Below are positions 52,635-61,784 of a stretch of DNA of 64,000 nucleotides, one piece after another (the stretch's first letter is position 1; the number at the start of each line of letters is the position of its first letter). This DNA comes from Limosilactobacillus pulli (GTDB lineage: Bacteria > Bacillota > Bacilli > Lactobacillales > Lactobacillaceae), in NCBI RefSeq assembly GCF_947381555.1, contig NZ_CANCWQ010000009.1, positions 9,569-73,568 on the forward strand. Direction: 5' to 3'. A program made the translations under genes and the position numbers. A model generated the notes under the pieces. That model made no database searches. It saw only the letters and a list, made by a program, of their open reading frames with translations, and was not told the DNA's origin.

Positions 52635-52916
52635 ATGCGATTAGACAAATTTTTAAAGGTTTCGCGAATCATTAAGCGACGTACCGTTGCCAAAAAAATT
52701 GCCGATCAAGGCCGGATTCTGATCAATGGCAAGCCGGCAAAGTCATCCAGCAGCGTTAAGGCTGGAGACGAACTGACGATTCAGTTTGGCAATAAGACTG
52801 AGACGGTTCGTATCGATCAGATCATTGAGACAACCAAGAAAAGCGAGACTGATCAGATGTACACCATTATTGATGAAAAATTTGCCGAAGACTTCAGCAA
52901 TCCCTTTGATGATTAG
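52635..52916 (+). CDS. rqcP: S4-domain protein RqcP
   Basis: A 93-residue small S4 RNA-binding protein (MRLDKFLKVSRIIKRRTVAK, GRILINGKPAK). In Firmicutes RqcP works with RqcH to add alanine tails to chains on stalled 50S subunits. It starts directly after mfd (TAAATG). rqcH is not in the window. Confidence 0.92.
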   Translation: MRLDKFLKVSRIIKRRTVAKKIADQGRILINGKPAKSSSSVKAGDELTIQFGNKTETVRIDQIIETTKKSETDQMYTIIDEKFAEDFSNPFDD

Positions 52917-53036
52917 GGCAAATCGTCAGCAGATCTGATTAATCAATGATTTATCAAGGAATTAGCGATTGGGTTGGACAGACGGTTAAAAATACTGTTA
53001 TACTTTGGACAATAATTACAAGGTGAGGAATTTTTA

Positions 53037-53399
53037 ATGAAAGGTCGCAACGTATATAATCTTGACACGCCATACGTGCAGCAGAAAACGGCTCAACTGG
53101 CGGCTGATCTAGCATACGTCCGGCATGTCCGCAAACGCCGCTTTGTGATGATTTCGGCAATTATTGGCGTACTTGTTTTGATTCTGGGCTTTCAGCTCTG
53201 GCATAATCAGCGCCAGCTCGGTCAAGTCAACACGCAGATTCAGCAGACGCAGACACAGCTTACCAAGCAGAAGAACAAGCAAAAGGAATTAAATGCTCAC
53301 ATTAAAGAGCTTAATGATTCAGAATATCTACAGCAGCTGATCCGCTCCAAATACAACTACGCCAAAAAAGGTGAAACGATTTATAACTTTGCTAATTAA
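53037..53399 (+). CDS. divIC: Cell division protein DivIC (FtsB-like)
   Basis: A 120-residue protein with one membrane segment (about residues 37-56, VMISAIIGVLVLILGFQL) and a following coiled coil rich in Gln and Lys. It has the typical C-terminal IRSKYNYAKKGETIYNF. DivIC joins FtsL and DivIB in the division septum. AAGGTGAGG precedes the ATG. A promoter-like TTGGAC and TATACT pair (52974, 52999) has a 19-base spacer. Confidence 0.93.
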   Translation: MKGRNVYNLDTPYVQQKTAQLAADLAYVRHVRKRRFVMISAIIGVLVLILGFQLWHNQRQLGQVNTQIQQTQTQLTKQKNKQKELNAHIKELNDSEYLQQLIRSKYNYAKKGETIYNFAN

Positions 53400-53401
53400 G
53401 C

Positions 53402-53471
53402 TAAAAGCGCTTTTAAAATCGTGACAGCGTTTAACTGACGATAAAAGAAAGCGGTTTTGGCTTTTTTTGTT
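53402..53471 (+). terminator. Terminator region after divIC
   Basis: Nested stems (CTTTTAAAATCGT with ACGATAAAAG, around an AGCG/CGGT region) end in GGCTTTTTTT. Confidence 0.6.
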
Positions 53472-53495
53472 CGCTTTAACCGCTTAATTGTTCAC

Positions 53496-53523
53496 TTGTA
53501 ACAATGTTGATTTATGTTATACT
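53496..53523 (+). promoter_or_regulatory. Promoter of the S1-tilS-hpt unit
   Basis: TTGTAA, a 16-base spacer and TATACT, 50 bases before the S1-domain gene. Confidence 0.6.
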
Positions 53524-53573
53524 CAAAACTGTAAATAAATGATTAATTTTCAATGAGGAGGGCCAGCTAGTTC

Positions 53574-54104
53574 ATGGCAATTGAAGAAGGAGCAAAGGTT
53601 TCAGGGAAGATCTCAGGTATTACTAATTTCGGGGCTTTCGTTGACCTGGATGACAACCAGACGGGATTGGTTCATATCAGTCAGATCTCCGACCGCTTCA
53701 TCAAAGACATTCACGACGTCCTGTCAGTCGGCGATACGGTAACCGTCAAGGTAATGAAGATCGGCAGTGACGGTAAGATCGCCTTATCGATGAAGGAAGC
53801 TCAACCAAAGGAAGCACGTCACCAGCATGAGGAGCGCGAAAACCATCGCGAACAGGGACGCGGCTTCCATGAACGGCGTCATGACACGGAGTTCCATGGT
53901 CACGCACACACCCAGGAACATCACGAGCATCGTGAATTTGGCAATGCACCACAGCGTAGTTTTGCCGGAGCTCGTCATCACCACCAAAATGAAAAATTCG
54001 ACAACATGCTGGCCAGTTTTATGAAACAAAGCGATTCGCTCCAGTCATCGCTCAAACGGCAGACGGATGGCAAGCGTGGTGGCCGCGGCGGTCGTCGCAG
54101 CTAA
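53574..54104 (+). CDS. S1-domain RNA-binding protein with His-rich tail
   Basis: A 176-residue protein. Residues 5-75 are a complete S1 fold (GAKVSGKISGITNFGAFVDL, GLVHISQIS, VLSVGDTVTVKVMKIGSDGK, in parts), like the general stress protein 13/YabR proteins of Firmicutes. From about residue 82 to 140 there are about 14 histidines among Glu, Arg and Gln (HGHAHTQEHHEH). The last 15 residues are Arg/Gly-rich. S1 proteins of this kind associate with ribosomes or mRNA. The gap to tilS is one base. Confidence 0.9.
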   Translation: MAIEEGAKVSGKISGITNFGAFVDLDDNQTGLVHISQISDRFIKDIHDVLSVGDTVTVKVMKIGSDGKIALSMKEAQPKEARHQHEERENHREQGRGFHERRHDTEFHGHAHTQEHHEHREFGNAPQRSFAGARHHHQNEKFDNMLASFMKQSDSLQSSLKRQTDGKRGGRGGRRS

Positions 54105-54105
54105 A

Positions 54106-55476
54106 ATGAATCTTCAGCATCAAATCAAGCGGCGTCTGTCAGGGCACCGCTTTTTTGAATCTGATGCTCCCATAGTAGTTGCCGTTTCTGGGGGCGTAGA
54201 TTCAATGGTCTTGATGGATGTTATGCAGCATTTGACGGATCCCGGTCGACTGATTATTGCCCATGTCAATCATGAATTAAGAGCACAGAGCAAAGAAGAA
54301 GAAGCCTTTTTGACCAACTATTGTCAAAAGCATGGCTTAAAACTGGTCATCAGCCACTGGCCAATCAATAGACATCCGCAAACCGGCATTGAGGCAGCCG
54401 CGCGGACGATGCGCTATCGTTTTTTTGCCCAGACGATACATCGATTCAAGGCTGAGTTTTTACTGACGGCTCATCATGCTAATGATCAGGCTGAGACCAT
54501 GTTGATGAAGATGGTTAGAGGCGGTCAATTGACGGCACTTTCCGGAATTGATGATGCACGACCGTTTGCTGGTGCCACGCTGCTTAGACCGCTTTTAGCG
54601 ATTCCTAAGGCCGATCTTTATGAGTATGCCAGAACTTATCAGCTAACCTGGTTTGAGGATGTCACCAATCAAGATCTGACACTGACGCGAAATCGATTCC
54701 GTAATTTGATCGTACCGGCTATGATTAGAGAAAATCCACGTTTTTTGGAGCATATGACGTCTTGGCATGAGCAGCTGAGCGATCTATTGGTTTTTAGTCA
54801 GGACAGTTTAAACCGGCTCTTGGATCAAATAACGAAAGGCGAGCAGCTGAAGCTTTCAAAATATTGCACCTATCCTAAGACTTGGCGGCATCTGATTATG
54901 CAGCAATGGCTTGAGAATCAGGCAGTTTTTGATCTGACGCGATCTCAGATCATGCAGATTGATCAGGTACTGAACGATACTAAAAAACCGCAGCAGGTCA
55001 TTGCGTTGCCAAAAGGACACTGCCTGATAAAAGAATATAATGTCTGCTGGCTTAAAAACACGGCTAAAAAGGTTGATAATTCGCAAAAAAAGATCGCAGC
55101 TGTGGTAGAATTGGGCCAATGGCATGAAATCAGTGATGAGTTGACGTTTGGCATCTTTGATGAGAATCAGCTGCCAAATGACGCCCTTGTTTTGGCTGCC
55201 TTCAATCTACCAGTCAGCTCCTTGCCGCTTAAGCTGCGAAGCTGGCAGAAAGATGATTGTCTACGCTTGAAAAACGGTGGTCATCAAAAAGTGCGTCGAG
55301 TTTTAATTAATGCCAAGGTACCAATGTCAAAGCGGATGGATCAGCTGGTTCTGACCACGGCAAAAGGGACGGTACTTTGGGTAGTTGGTTATAAGTTTGC
55401 CTGGCTGGATGGGTCAGACAGCGCTTATCAAGATCAGAAACATCAAGTCATTGCAGTTGCCCAACGAAAATGCTAA
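54106..55476 (+). CDS. tilS: tRNA(Ile)-lysidine synthase
   Basis: A 456-residue enzyme changing C34 of the CAU-anticodon tRNA-Ile to lysidine. The ATP loop SGGVDS is at residues 28-33, followed by the HVNH and LTAHHANDQAETMLMKM motifs. The C-terminal third is the TilS tRNA-binding part. The ATG at 54106 comes one base after the preceding stop. It lies upstream of hpt and ftsH as in Bacillus. Confidence 0.95.
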   Translation: MNLQHQIKRRLSGHRFFESDAPIVVAVSGGVDSMVLMDVMQHLTDPGRLIIAHVNHELRAQSKEEEAFLTNYCQKHGLKLVISHWPINRHPQTGIEAAARTMRYRFFAQTIHRFKAEFLLTAHHANDQAETMLMKMVRGGQLTALSGIDDARPFAGATLLRPLLAIPKADLYEYARTYQLTWFEDVTNQDLTLTRNRFRNLIVPAMIRENPRFLEHMTSWHEQLSDLLVFSQDSLNRLLDQITKGEQLKLSKYCTYPKTWRHLIMQQWLENQAVFDLTRSQIMQIDQVLNDTKKPQQVIALPKGHCLIKEYNVCWLKNTAKKVDNSQKKIAAVVELGQWHEISDELTFGIFDENQLPNDALVLAAFNLPVSSLPLKLRSWQKDDCLRLKNGGHQKVRRVLINAKVPMSKRMDQLVLTTAKGTVLWVVGYKFAWLDGSDSAYQDQKHQVIAVAQRKC

Positions 55477-55489
55477 AAGGAGCAGATAA

Positions 55490-56029
55490 ATGAACAACGA
55501 TATTGAACGCGTCTTGTACAGCACTGAGGACATCAATGCTGCCGAGGATCGTCTGGCCAAGCAGATCAACGCTGACTATGCCGACAAAAAGCCTTTGGTG
55601 GTTTCGGTTCTGACTGGGGCAGCGCCTTTTTCGGTCGACATGTTTAAAAAGATGACCTGCTATGCTCAACTGGACTTTATTGATGTTTCCAGCTATTACG
55701 GCGGCACTGAGTCAACTGGGACGATCAAGCTGATTCACGATCTGAAGGCTGATCTTAAAGGTCAGGACGTCTTGATTATGGAAGATATCGTCGACACTGG
55801 CCGAACGTTGCGCTATCTGGTTGATCTTTTAGGCGAGCGTGGTGCCAATAGCGTCAAGGTATGTACGCTGCTGGATAAGCCAGAGGGTCGTAAGGTCGAG
55901 ATTGAGGCTGACTATGTCGGCTTTGTTGTACCAAATGAGTTTTTGGTCGGCTATGGGCTTGACTACCAAGGCTATTATCGGAACCTGCCATATGTAGGAA
56001 TTCTGAAGCCTTCCGTATACAGTAAATAG
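55490..56029 (+). CDS. hpt: Hypoxanthine phosphoribosyltransferase
   Basis: A 179-residue purine salvage enzyme (hypoxanthine or guanine plus PRPP). The PRPP loop is VLIMEDIVDTGRTLRYL, and the SVLTGAAPFSVDM and DFIDVSSYYGG segments match. AAAGGAG lies before the ATG, 13 bases after tilS. Confidence 0.96.
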   Translation: MNNDIERVLYSTEDINAAEDRLAKQINADYADKKPLVVSVLTGAAPFSVDMFKKMTCYAQLDFIDVSSYYGGTESTGTIKLIHDLKADLKGQDVLIMEDIVDTGRTLRYLVDLLGERGANSVKVCTLLDKPEGRKVEIEADYVGFVVPNEFLVGYGLDYQGYYRNLPYVGILKPSVYSK

Positions 56030-56118
56030 TTGACGAAATAATGGTCAATGATGGTCAGTTATGCTATCATTTAGTCCATCAAAATAAATTAAACGTTGCC
56101 GTTGGATAGGAGGTTGTT

Positions 56119-58227
56119 ATGAACAACAATCGTAAAAATAATGGATTCGCTCATAACGTGCTCTTCTATGCGATAATCTTTTTGTGCATTATGGGAATCG
56201 CCTACTTCTTCTTTGGAGGAAGCAGTACGAATATGCAAAGTAAGAACGTTTCCCAGAGCACTTTTGTTACCGAATTGAAGGACAACAAGGTTAAGAGCTT
56301 CCAACTTCAACCAGACGGCGGAGTCTACAAGATCACCGGTACCTACCGCAAGCCGCAAAAGGTCAGCAGCAGTGATGCCGGGTTCTCGATCGTCGGGCAA
56401 AAGAGCAGTACCACGACCAGCTTCCAAAGCTCGGTATTGGACAGTGACGTAACGCTCAGTCAGCTGCAAAAGTATGCTGAAAAACACAACGTCACTATCA
56501 GTACCAAGGCCGAAGAATCCAATAGTCTGTGGATGAACCTGCTGTTTACCATTCTGCCTTTGATCATTATGGTATTTTTCTTCTACATGATGATGGGGCA
56601 GGCCAGCCAAGGCGGTCGTGGCGGCGGGATGATGAACTTTGGCAAGTCCAAAGCCAAACCTGCCAATGCTAAGGAGAACAAGGTCCGCTTCTCTGACGTT
56701 GCTGGTGAAGAAGAGGAAAAACAGGAACTGGTTGAAGTCGTTGAATTTTTGAAGAACCCTAAGAAATTCACGCGACTGGGTGCCAAGATACCATCTGGTG
56801 TGCTTTTGGAAGGCCCTCCAGGTACTGGTAAGACGCTGCTGGCTAAAGCCGTTGCTGGTGAAGCCGGCGTACCATTCTTCTCGATCTCTGGTTCTGATTT
56901 CGTTGAGATGTTTGTCGGGGTTGGTGCCAGCCGGGTTCGTGACTTGTTTGATCAAGCCAAAAAGGCTGCACCATCAATCATCTTTATCGACGAAATCGAT
57001 GCCGTTGGTCGGCGGCGTGGCTCTGGTATGGGCGGTGGCCACGATGAACGTGAGCAGACGCTGAACCAGCTGCTGGTTGAAATGGACGGTTTCAATGGTG
57101 ATGAGGGCGTTATCGTAATGGCAGCCACCAACCGGGCTGACGTCTTGGATCCGGCCCTGCTGCGTCCTGGTCGTTTTGACCGGAAGATTCTGGTCGGTGC
57201 CCCTGATGTCAAAGGTCGTGAAGCTATTTTACGGGTTCACGCACGCAACAAGCCACTGGGTCCAGATGTCGACTTAAAAGAAATTGCTAAGCAGACGCCA
57301 GGCTTTGTCGGTGCCGATTTGGCCAACCTGCTGAATGAAGCGGCACTTCTAGCAGCGCGGCGCAATGAAAATGAGATCTCAGCTGCCGATGTTGATGAAG
57401 CCGAAGACCGAGTAATTGCCGGACCAGCCAAGCGTGATCGGGTCGTTTCGCCAAAAGAGCGCGAAACCGTTGCCTACCACGAAGCCGGTCACACGATTGT
57501 TGGGCTGGTCTTAAACGATGCGCGGGTCGTTCACAAGGTAACGATTGTACCGCGGGGGCGTGCCGGCGGGTATGCAATCATGTTGCCACGTGAGGACCAG
57601 ATGCTGATGAGCAAGAAAAACGCCGAAGAACAGATTGCTGGTCTGATGGGTGGTCGGGCTGCTGAAGAAATCATCTTCCATTCACAGTCGTCTGGTGCAT
57701 CCAACGACTTTGAGCAGGCTACTCAGATTGCACGGGCCATGGTTACCCAATACGGGATGAGTGACAAGATTGGTCCGGTTGAGCTGCAGAGCTCGGGTCA
57801 GGTCTTTGCTGGCCAGGGCTATGATCAGTTCGGCTATTCGCAGCACACGGCGGCCGTAGTTGATGAAGAAATCAAGCGGATCTTGAATGAAGGTCATGAA
57901 CAAGCGCTCCACATTATTGAGACGCACCGTGAACAGCACAAGCTGATTGCCGAGGCGCTGCTCAAGTATGAAACGCTGAATGAAAAGCAGATTCTGAGTC
58001 TGTACAAGACTGGGAAGATGCCAGAAGCCGATGTTGAAGCTGCCGAAGATGAACAGCATGCGGCAACTTTTGAAGAGTCTAAGCGTGCTTTGGAACGTCG
58101 CGAGACTGAAAAGGTTGAAAGCGATCATGGCAGTGATGCGGAATCAAGCAATGATTCACAAACGCCAGCCGACTCAGCTTCAAATGATCAAAATGACCAC
58201 CATGACGATCATGATGATCAGGCATAA
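56119..58227 (+). CDS. ftsH: ATP-dependent zinc metalloprotease FtsH
   Basis: A 702-residue membrane AAA+ protease. Two membrane segments (about residues 13-33 and 138-156) flank an external domain. The AAA module has Walker A GPPGTGKT (about residue 232), Walker B IIFIDEIDAVGR, and the SRH region. The zinc site is HEAGH near residue 453. The last 70 residues are a charged, low-complexity tail ending in a His/Asp run (DHHDDHDDQA). It degrades membrane and regulatory proteins. TAGGAGGTTG precedes the ATG. Confidence 0.97.
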   Translation: MNNNRKNNGFAHNVLFYAIIFLCIMGIAYFFFGGSSTNMQSKNVSQSTFVTELKDNKVKSFQLQPDGGVYKITGTYRKPQKVSSSDAGFSIVGQKSSTTTSFQSSVLDSDVTLSQLQKYAEKHNVTISTKAEESNSLWMNLLFTILPLIIMVFFFYMMMGQASQGGRGGGMMNFGKSKAKPANAKENKVRFSDVAGEEEEKQELVEVVEFLKNPKKFTRLGAKIPSGVLLEGPPGTGKTLLAKAVAGEAGVPFFSISGSDFVEMFVGVGASRVRDLFDQAKKAAPSIIFIDEIDAVGRRRGSGMGGGHDEREQTLNQLLVEMDGFNGDEGVIVMAATNRADVLDPALLRPGRFDRKILVGAPDVKGREAILRVHARNKPLGPDVDLKEIAKQTPGFVGADLANLLNEAALLAARRNENEISAADVDEAEDRVIAGPAKRDRVVSPKERETVAYHEAGHTIVGLVLNDARVVHKVTIVPRGRAGGYAIMLPREDQMLMSKKNAEEQIAGLMGGRAAEEIIFHSQSSGASNDFEQATQIARAMVTQYGMSDKIGPVELQSSGQVFAGQGYDQFGYSQHTAAVVDEEIKRILNEGHEQALHIIETHREQHKLIAEALLKYETLNEKQILSLYKTGKMPEADVEAAEDEQHAATFEESKRALERRETEKVESDHGSDAESSNDSQTPADSASNDQNDHHDDHDDQA

Positions 58228-58237
58228 TTGCCAATTA

Positions 58238-58277
58238 ACAGGAGCGTTTATGACCACTGGTCGGCGCTCCTGTTTTA
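58238..58277 (+). terminator. Terminator of ftsH
   Basis: AACAGGAGCG and CGCTCCTGTT form a perfect 10-bp stem; TTT follows. Confidence 0.83.
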
Positions 58278-58309
58278 TTATGGAATTAAAATCAGAAAAG
58301 GTGACTTAA

Positions 58310-59215
58310 ATGGAAAACAATGACTATCTAGTAAAAAGCATGACCAAAGATGGCATGTTTCGTGCCTATGCAGTACGGGCGACCAATTTGGTTGAAAAAG
58401 CACATGAGATTCATGATACCTGGAGTGCCAGCTCAGCAGCTATGGGGCGGACTTTGATCGGTACGCTGCTTTTGTCAACGTCCAGTCTGGATGACAAGGC
58501 CGGTATGACGGTTAAGATTCAAGGCAATGGTCCGGTTAGCTATATCGTTGCTGATGGGACGGCGCATGGTGAAGTCAAAGGCTATATGAAAAATCCGCAC
58601 GTTAATCTGCCATTAAACGAAGCTGGCAAGATTGATGTTGCCGGGGCAGTTGGCCGTCAAGGCACGCTTTCGGTAACCACGATGACGCCAGGCGACAAGA
58701 CGCCATATACTGGTGAAGTCGATTTGATCTCAGGCGAGTTGGGTGATGACTTTACTTATTACCTGGCTAAATCGGAACAGATCCCTTCAGCAGTCGGTTT
58801 GTCGGTGTTTGTTGAAAAAGATGATTCGATCAAGGCAGCGGGCGGTTTTATGGTTCAAGTAATGCCTGGTGCCAGTGATGAGGCTATTACCAAGCTGGAG
58901 GATGCAATCAAGGGGATGCCAAGAGTGTCGGACCTGCTTTTGGAAGGCAAGACGCCCGAAGATATCTTACACATGCTGTTCCCAGACGAAGAGCTTAAGA
59001 TGCTGCAGACGATGCCAGTATCTTATGCCTGCCATTGCAGCAAGAATCGTTTTGCTCATGCTTTGGCAACGATTAAACCTGCCGATCTAAAGGAAATGAT
59101 CGAACAAGACGAAGGTGCTGAGATTGTCTGCCAGTTCTGTGGCAAGAAGTACCATTTTAATAAGCAGGACCTGGAAGTCATCTTAAAACAGGCGACTAGC
59201 AGCGATGAAAACTAG
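58310..59215 (+). CDS. hslO: Redox-regulated chaperone Hsp33
   Basis: A 301-residue chaperone activated by oxidation. The four zinc cysteines are in CHCSKNRFAHAL and CQFCGKKYHF. The N-terminal domain has TWSASSAAMGRTLIGTLLL and VKGYMKNPHVNLPL. AAAAGGTG lies before the ATG. Its neighbour ftsH is also a stress gene. A repeat starts 15 bases after its stop. Confidence 0.96.
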   Translation: MENNDYLVKSMTKDGMFRAYAVRATNLVEKAHEIHDTWSASSAAMGRTLIGTLLLSTSSLDDKAGMTVKIQGNGPVSYIVADGTAHGEVKGYMKNPHVNLPLNEAGKIDVAGAVGRQGTLSVTTMTPGDKTPYTGEVDLISGELGDDFTYYLAKSEQIPSAVGLSVFVEKDDSIKAAGGFMVQVMPGASDEAITKLEDAIKGMPRVSDLLLEGKTPEDILHMLFPDEELKMLQTMPVSYACHCSKNRFAHALATIKPADLKEMIEQDEGAEIVCQFCGKKYHFNKQDLEVILKQATSSDEN

Positions 59216-59230
59216 CTAAACGATATAAGA

Positions 59231-59361
59231 GGCTGGGAATAGAGTCTCAAAACAAAAATGGCTGAAGATTACGTTACTTAAAACGTTGATCTTTGGCCAT
59301 TTCTATTATTAAAGTTATTTTATTTGGTTAGAAAATCAGTTTTTGCTCTCTCTTTTTGATC
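59231..59361 (+). repeat. Dispersed intergenic repeat, type 1, copy 2
   Basis: It matches 1776-1911 over its whole length (GGCTGGGAAT, then AGTCTCAAAAC, then a hairpin AAATGGCTGAAGAT against ATCTTTGGCCATTT, AAAGTTATTTTATT, and CTCTCTCTTTTTGAT). The hairpin is kept by paired changes. The rest of 59362-59463 shows no gene. Confidence 0.82.
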
Positions 59362-59469
59362 TTTAGCAATCGCTTCGCCTGCAGAATGAATGGGTAAGGT
59401 TAGGACTGCGTTGACAATTTTTGATCAACCAGTGAAAATTAAGACATTCGAAAAACAGAGGCGATGGGT

Positions 59470-60660
59470 TTGAAAGACGGTTTATTTAAGTGGCTGTGCG
59501 GCCTGGCTTTTTTGAACAACGTTGGCTACAGCTGTGTATGGCCGGTGACAACGGTCTATATGCACGATCAGCTGCATCAGTCGTTGGTTTTGTCTGGTCT
59601 GGTACTGCTCTGCTATTCCAGTGCCAATGTTATCGGCAGCATTATGGCCGGCAGCTGCTTTGATCATGGGCATACGTTTGGCTTAAACGTCTGTGGTCAG
59701 TTAATTACGCTCTTGGCGGTAACGATTTTGATTTTTGCACATGGCTGGCCAATCTACTCAATCTTGTTGTGCGGATTTGGTTTTGGCAATGGCTGGATTT
59801 TAACGCTGATTAATTCAATGGGCACGCACGTTAAAAAATATCCGGGCACCAAGGTCTTTAATCTGCTCTATCTGGTGGAAAACGTTGGGCTGGTAGTTGG
59901 GACAGGAATGACTGGCTTTATTTATGAGCAAGGCATTGGCTGGCTGTTTGCCTTAATTGCCATAATGTATCTGTTTAGTCTGATCATTGTCCTTGCTAAG
60001 TTTGGCAGAGTTGAGCTGCGTGCGGAACCAATTTTGCAATCATCACAATTACAGATGCCGGCAGCCGCAAAAAAGCCTTCTAAGAGCAATTGGAGCGTAA
60101 TTATGGTACTGATGCTTGGCCTGGTGATTGTCTGGATTATGTACGAGCAATGGATGAGTAATCTAGCGGTTTACCTAGCGCGATTTGGAATTTCTACGGG
60201 ACGCTATGGCATGCTCTGGACAATCAACGGCATTTTAATCATTGCGTTTCAGTTGCTGATTGAATGGATCAGCCGGTATCGTGCCACCCTGAATTTTCAA
60301 GTGACATTTGGTGCAATGGCGATGGCTGGTTCGTTTGTGATCTTGTTGGCTGCTGATCGTTATGGACAGTTTATTTTGGCGATGGTTGTCTTGACGCTGG
60401 GTGAGTCGCTGTTGATTCCAGGCGTGCCGGCCTACGTCAATCGTTTGTCGCCAGCAGCACAGAAAGGCCGCAATCAAGGGTTGGTCAATGCTTTTTCATC
60501 GCTTGGCAAGGCGCTTGGACCGTTGTTTGGTGGATTGGTTATTGAAAAAATAGGATACTCGCCATTGTTTTTGATTTGTGCAGTTGCCGATCTTGCAGTT
60601 GGCTTAACGATCTGGGGAGTACTGCATCTCTTGCAACATGGTCTGCAGAATTATGACTAA
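59470..60660 (+). CDS. MFS transporter
   Basis: A 396-residue protein with about 12 hydrophobic segments. The two halves are separated by a charged loop around residues 180-205 (SQLQMPAAAKKPSKSNW). ASNVIGSIMAGSCFDHG-like SANVIGSIMAGSCFDHG fits MFS motif A, and VNAFSSLGKALGPLFGGLVIEK is the late gate. It resembles drug-efflux MFS proteins, but the substrate is unknown. TTG at 59470 is 8 bases after AGAGG; an ATG two codons earlier is too close. Confidence 0.88.
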   Translation: MKDGLFKWLCGLAFLNNVGYSCVWPVTTVYMHDQLHQSLVLSGLVLLCYSSANVIGSIMAGSCFDHGHTFGLNVCGQLITLLAVTILIFAHGWPIYSILLCGFGFGNGWILTLINSMGTHVKKYPGTKVFNLLYLVENVGLVVGTGMTGFIYEQGIGWLFALIAIMYLFSLIIVLAKFGRVELRAEPILQSSQLQMPAAAKKPSKSNWSVIMVLMLGLVIVWIMYEQWMSNLAVYLARFGISTGRYGMLWTINGILIIAFQLLIEWISRYRATLNFQVTFGAMAMAGSFVILLAADRYGQFILAMVVLTLGESLLIPGVPAYVNRLSPAAQKGRNQGLVNAFSSLGKALGPLFGGLVIEKIGYSPLFLICAVADLAVGLTIWGVLHLLQHGLQNYD

Positions 60661-60746
60661 ATGATAATTGCTGAGGCTCTGGCTTGCTAATTCAACGCTG
60701 ATTAAGCTACAATCGTTTTGATTGTAATTTTAAGGAGGATATTTTT

Positions 60747-61784
60747 GTGGAATGGCAAATTGGCAATGTCACGATTCCCAATCAAGTCGTAGTGGCTCCC
60801 ATGGCTGGAGTTACCAATTCCGCGTTTCGCGTTATCTGTAAAAAGTTTGGCGCGGGTTACGTGGTCTGCGAGATGATTTCTGATCGCGGCATTATGTACC
60901 ACAACAAAAAGACCCTGTCGATGCTGAAGGTTGAGCCAATCGAACATCCGATGGGCATTCAAATTTTTGGCGGTACTAAGGAAACGCTGGTTCAGGCAGC
61001 CAAATTCATCGATGAAAACACCGAAGCTGATGTGATTGATATTAACATGGGCTGCCCAGTTAACAAAGTCGTTAATACCGATGCCGGGGCAAAATGGCTG
61101 CTAGATCCAAACAAAGTCTATGAGATGGTTTCTTATGTCGTTGATGCCGTTAAAAAGCCGGTTACGGTCAAAATGCGTACTGGTTGGGACGACAAGCACG
61201 TCTATGCTGTTGAAAATGCACTGGCTGCCGAGCGTGCCGGTGCTCAGGCAATTGCCATGCATGGGCGAACTCGTAAACAGATGTATACAGGCCACGCTGA
61301 TTGGAATATCCTAAAAGAAGTGGCCAATGCACTAACGATTCCATTTATGGGCAATGGTGACGTTAAAACGCCAGAAGATGCCAAGCGGATGCTGGATGAA
61401 ACCGGTGCGACCGCCGTTATGATTGGTCGAGCTGCCATGGGTAATCCTTGGATGCTCAAGCGAACGGCTCATTATCTGGAAACGGGTGAACTGCTTCCTG
61501 AAGCTACGCCGGAACAAAAGATTGCCATGGCTAAAGAGCATTTGGCTGGCCTGGTGGAACTAAAAGGTGAGCATGTTGGCGTTCGGGAGTTCCGTGGACA
61601 ATCAACCTACTACATCAAGGGGATTCCGCGAGCAGCCAGAACAAAGGCAGCATTGGTTGAGGCAGAAACGCAGCAGGAAATGATCGATATTTTTGATCGC
61701 TTCCTGGAAGATACACAAAAGCGAACAGCACAGCAGGAATTGCGTCGTGCTCAACGCCAGGCAAAAATTGAGGAGGAAGACTAG
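60747..61784 (+). CDS. dusB: tRNA-dihydrouridine synthase
   Basis: A 345-residue FMN enzyme reducing uridine to dihydrouridine in tRNA D-loops. The N-terminal MAGVTNSAFR, the active site INMGCPVNKV with its catalytic Cys, KMRTGWDDKHV, and MHGRTRKQMYTG are all seen. The start is GTG at 60747 behind AAGGAGG. The TAG overlaps the GTG start of lysS (TAGTG), so the two are coupled. Confidence 0.94.
   Translation: MEWQIGNVTIPNQVVVAPMAGVTNSAFRVICKKFGAGYVVCEMISDRGIMYHNKKTLSMLKVEPIEHPMGIQIFGGTKETLVQAAKFIDENTEADVIDINMGCPVNKVVNTDAGAKWLLDPNKVYEMVSYVVDAVKKPVTVKMRTGWDDKHVYAVENALAAERAGAQAIAMHGRTRKQMYTGHADWNILKEVANALTIPFMGNGDVKTPEDAKRMLDETGATAVMIGRAAMGNPWMLKRTAHYLETGELLPEATPEQKIAMAKEHLAGLVELKGEHVGVREFRGQSTYYIKGIPRAARTKAALVEAETQQEMIDIFDRFLEDTQKRTAQQELRRAQRQAKIEEED

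Noticed and set aside
53784..54029. Minus-strand open frames in the S1 protein gene
   Set aside because: They are shadows of the His-rich tail; composition is explained by the plus strand.
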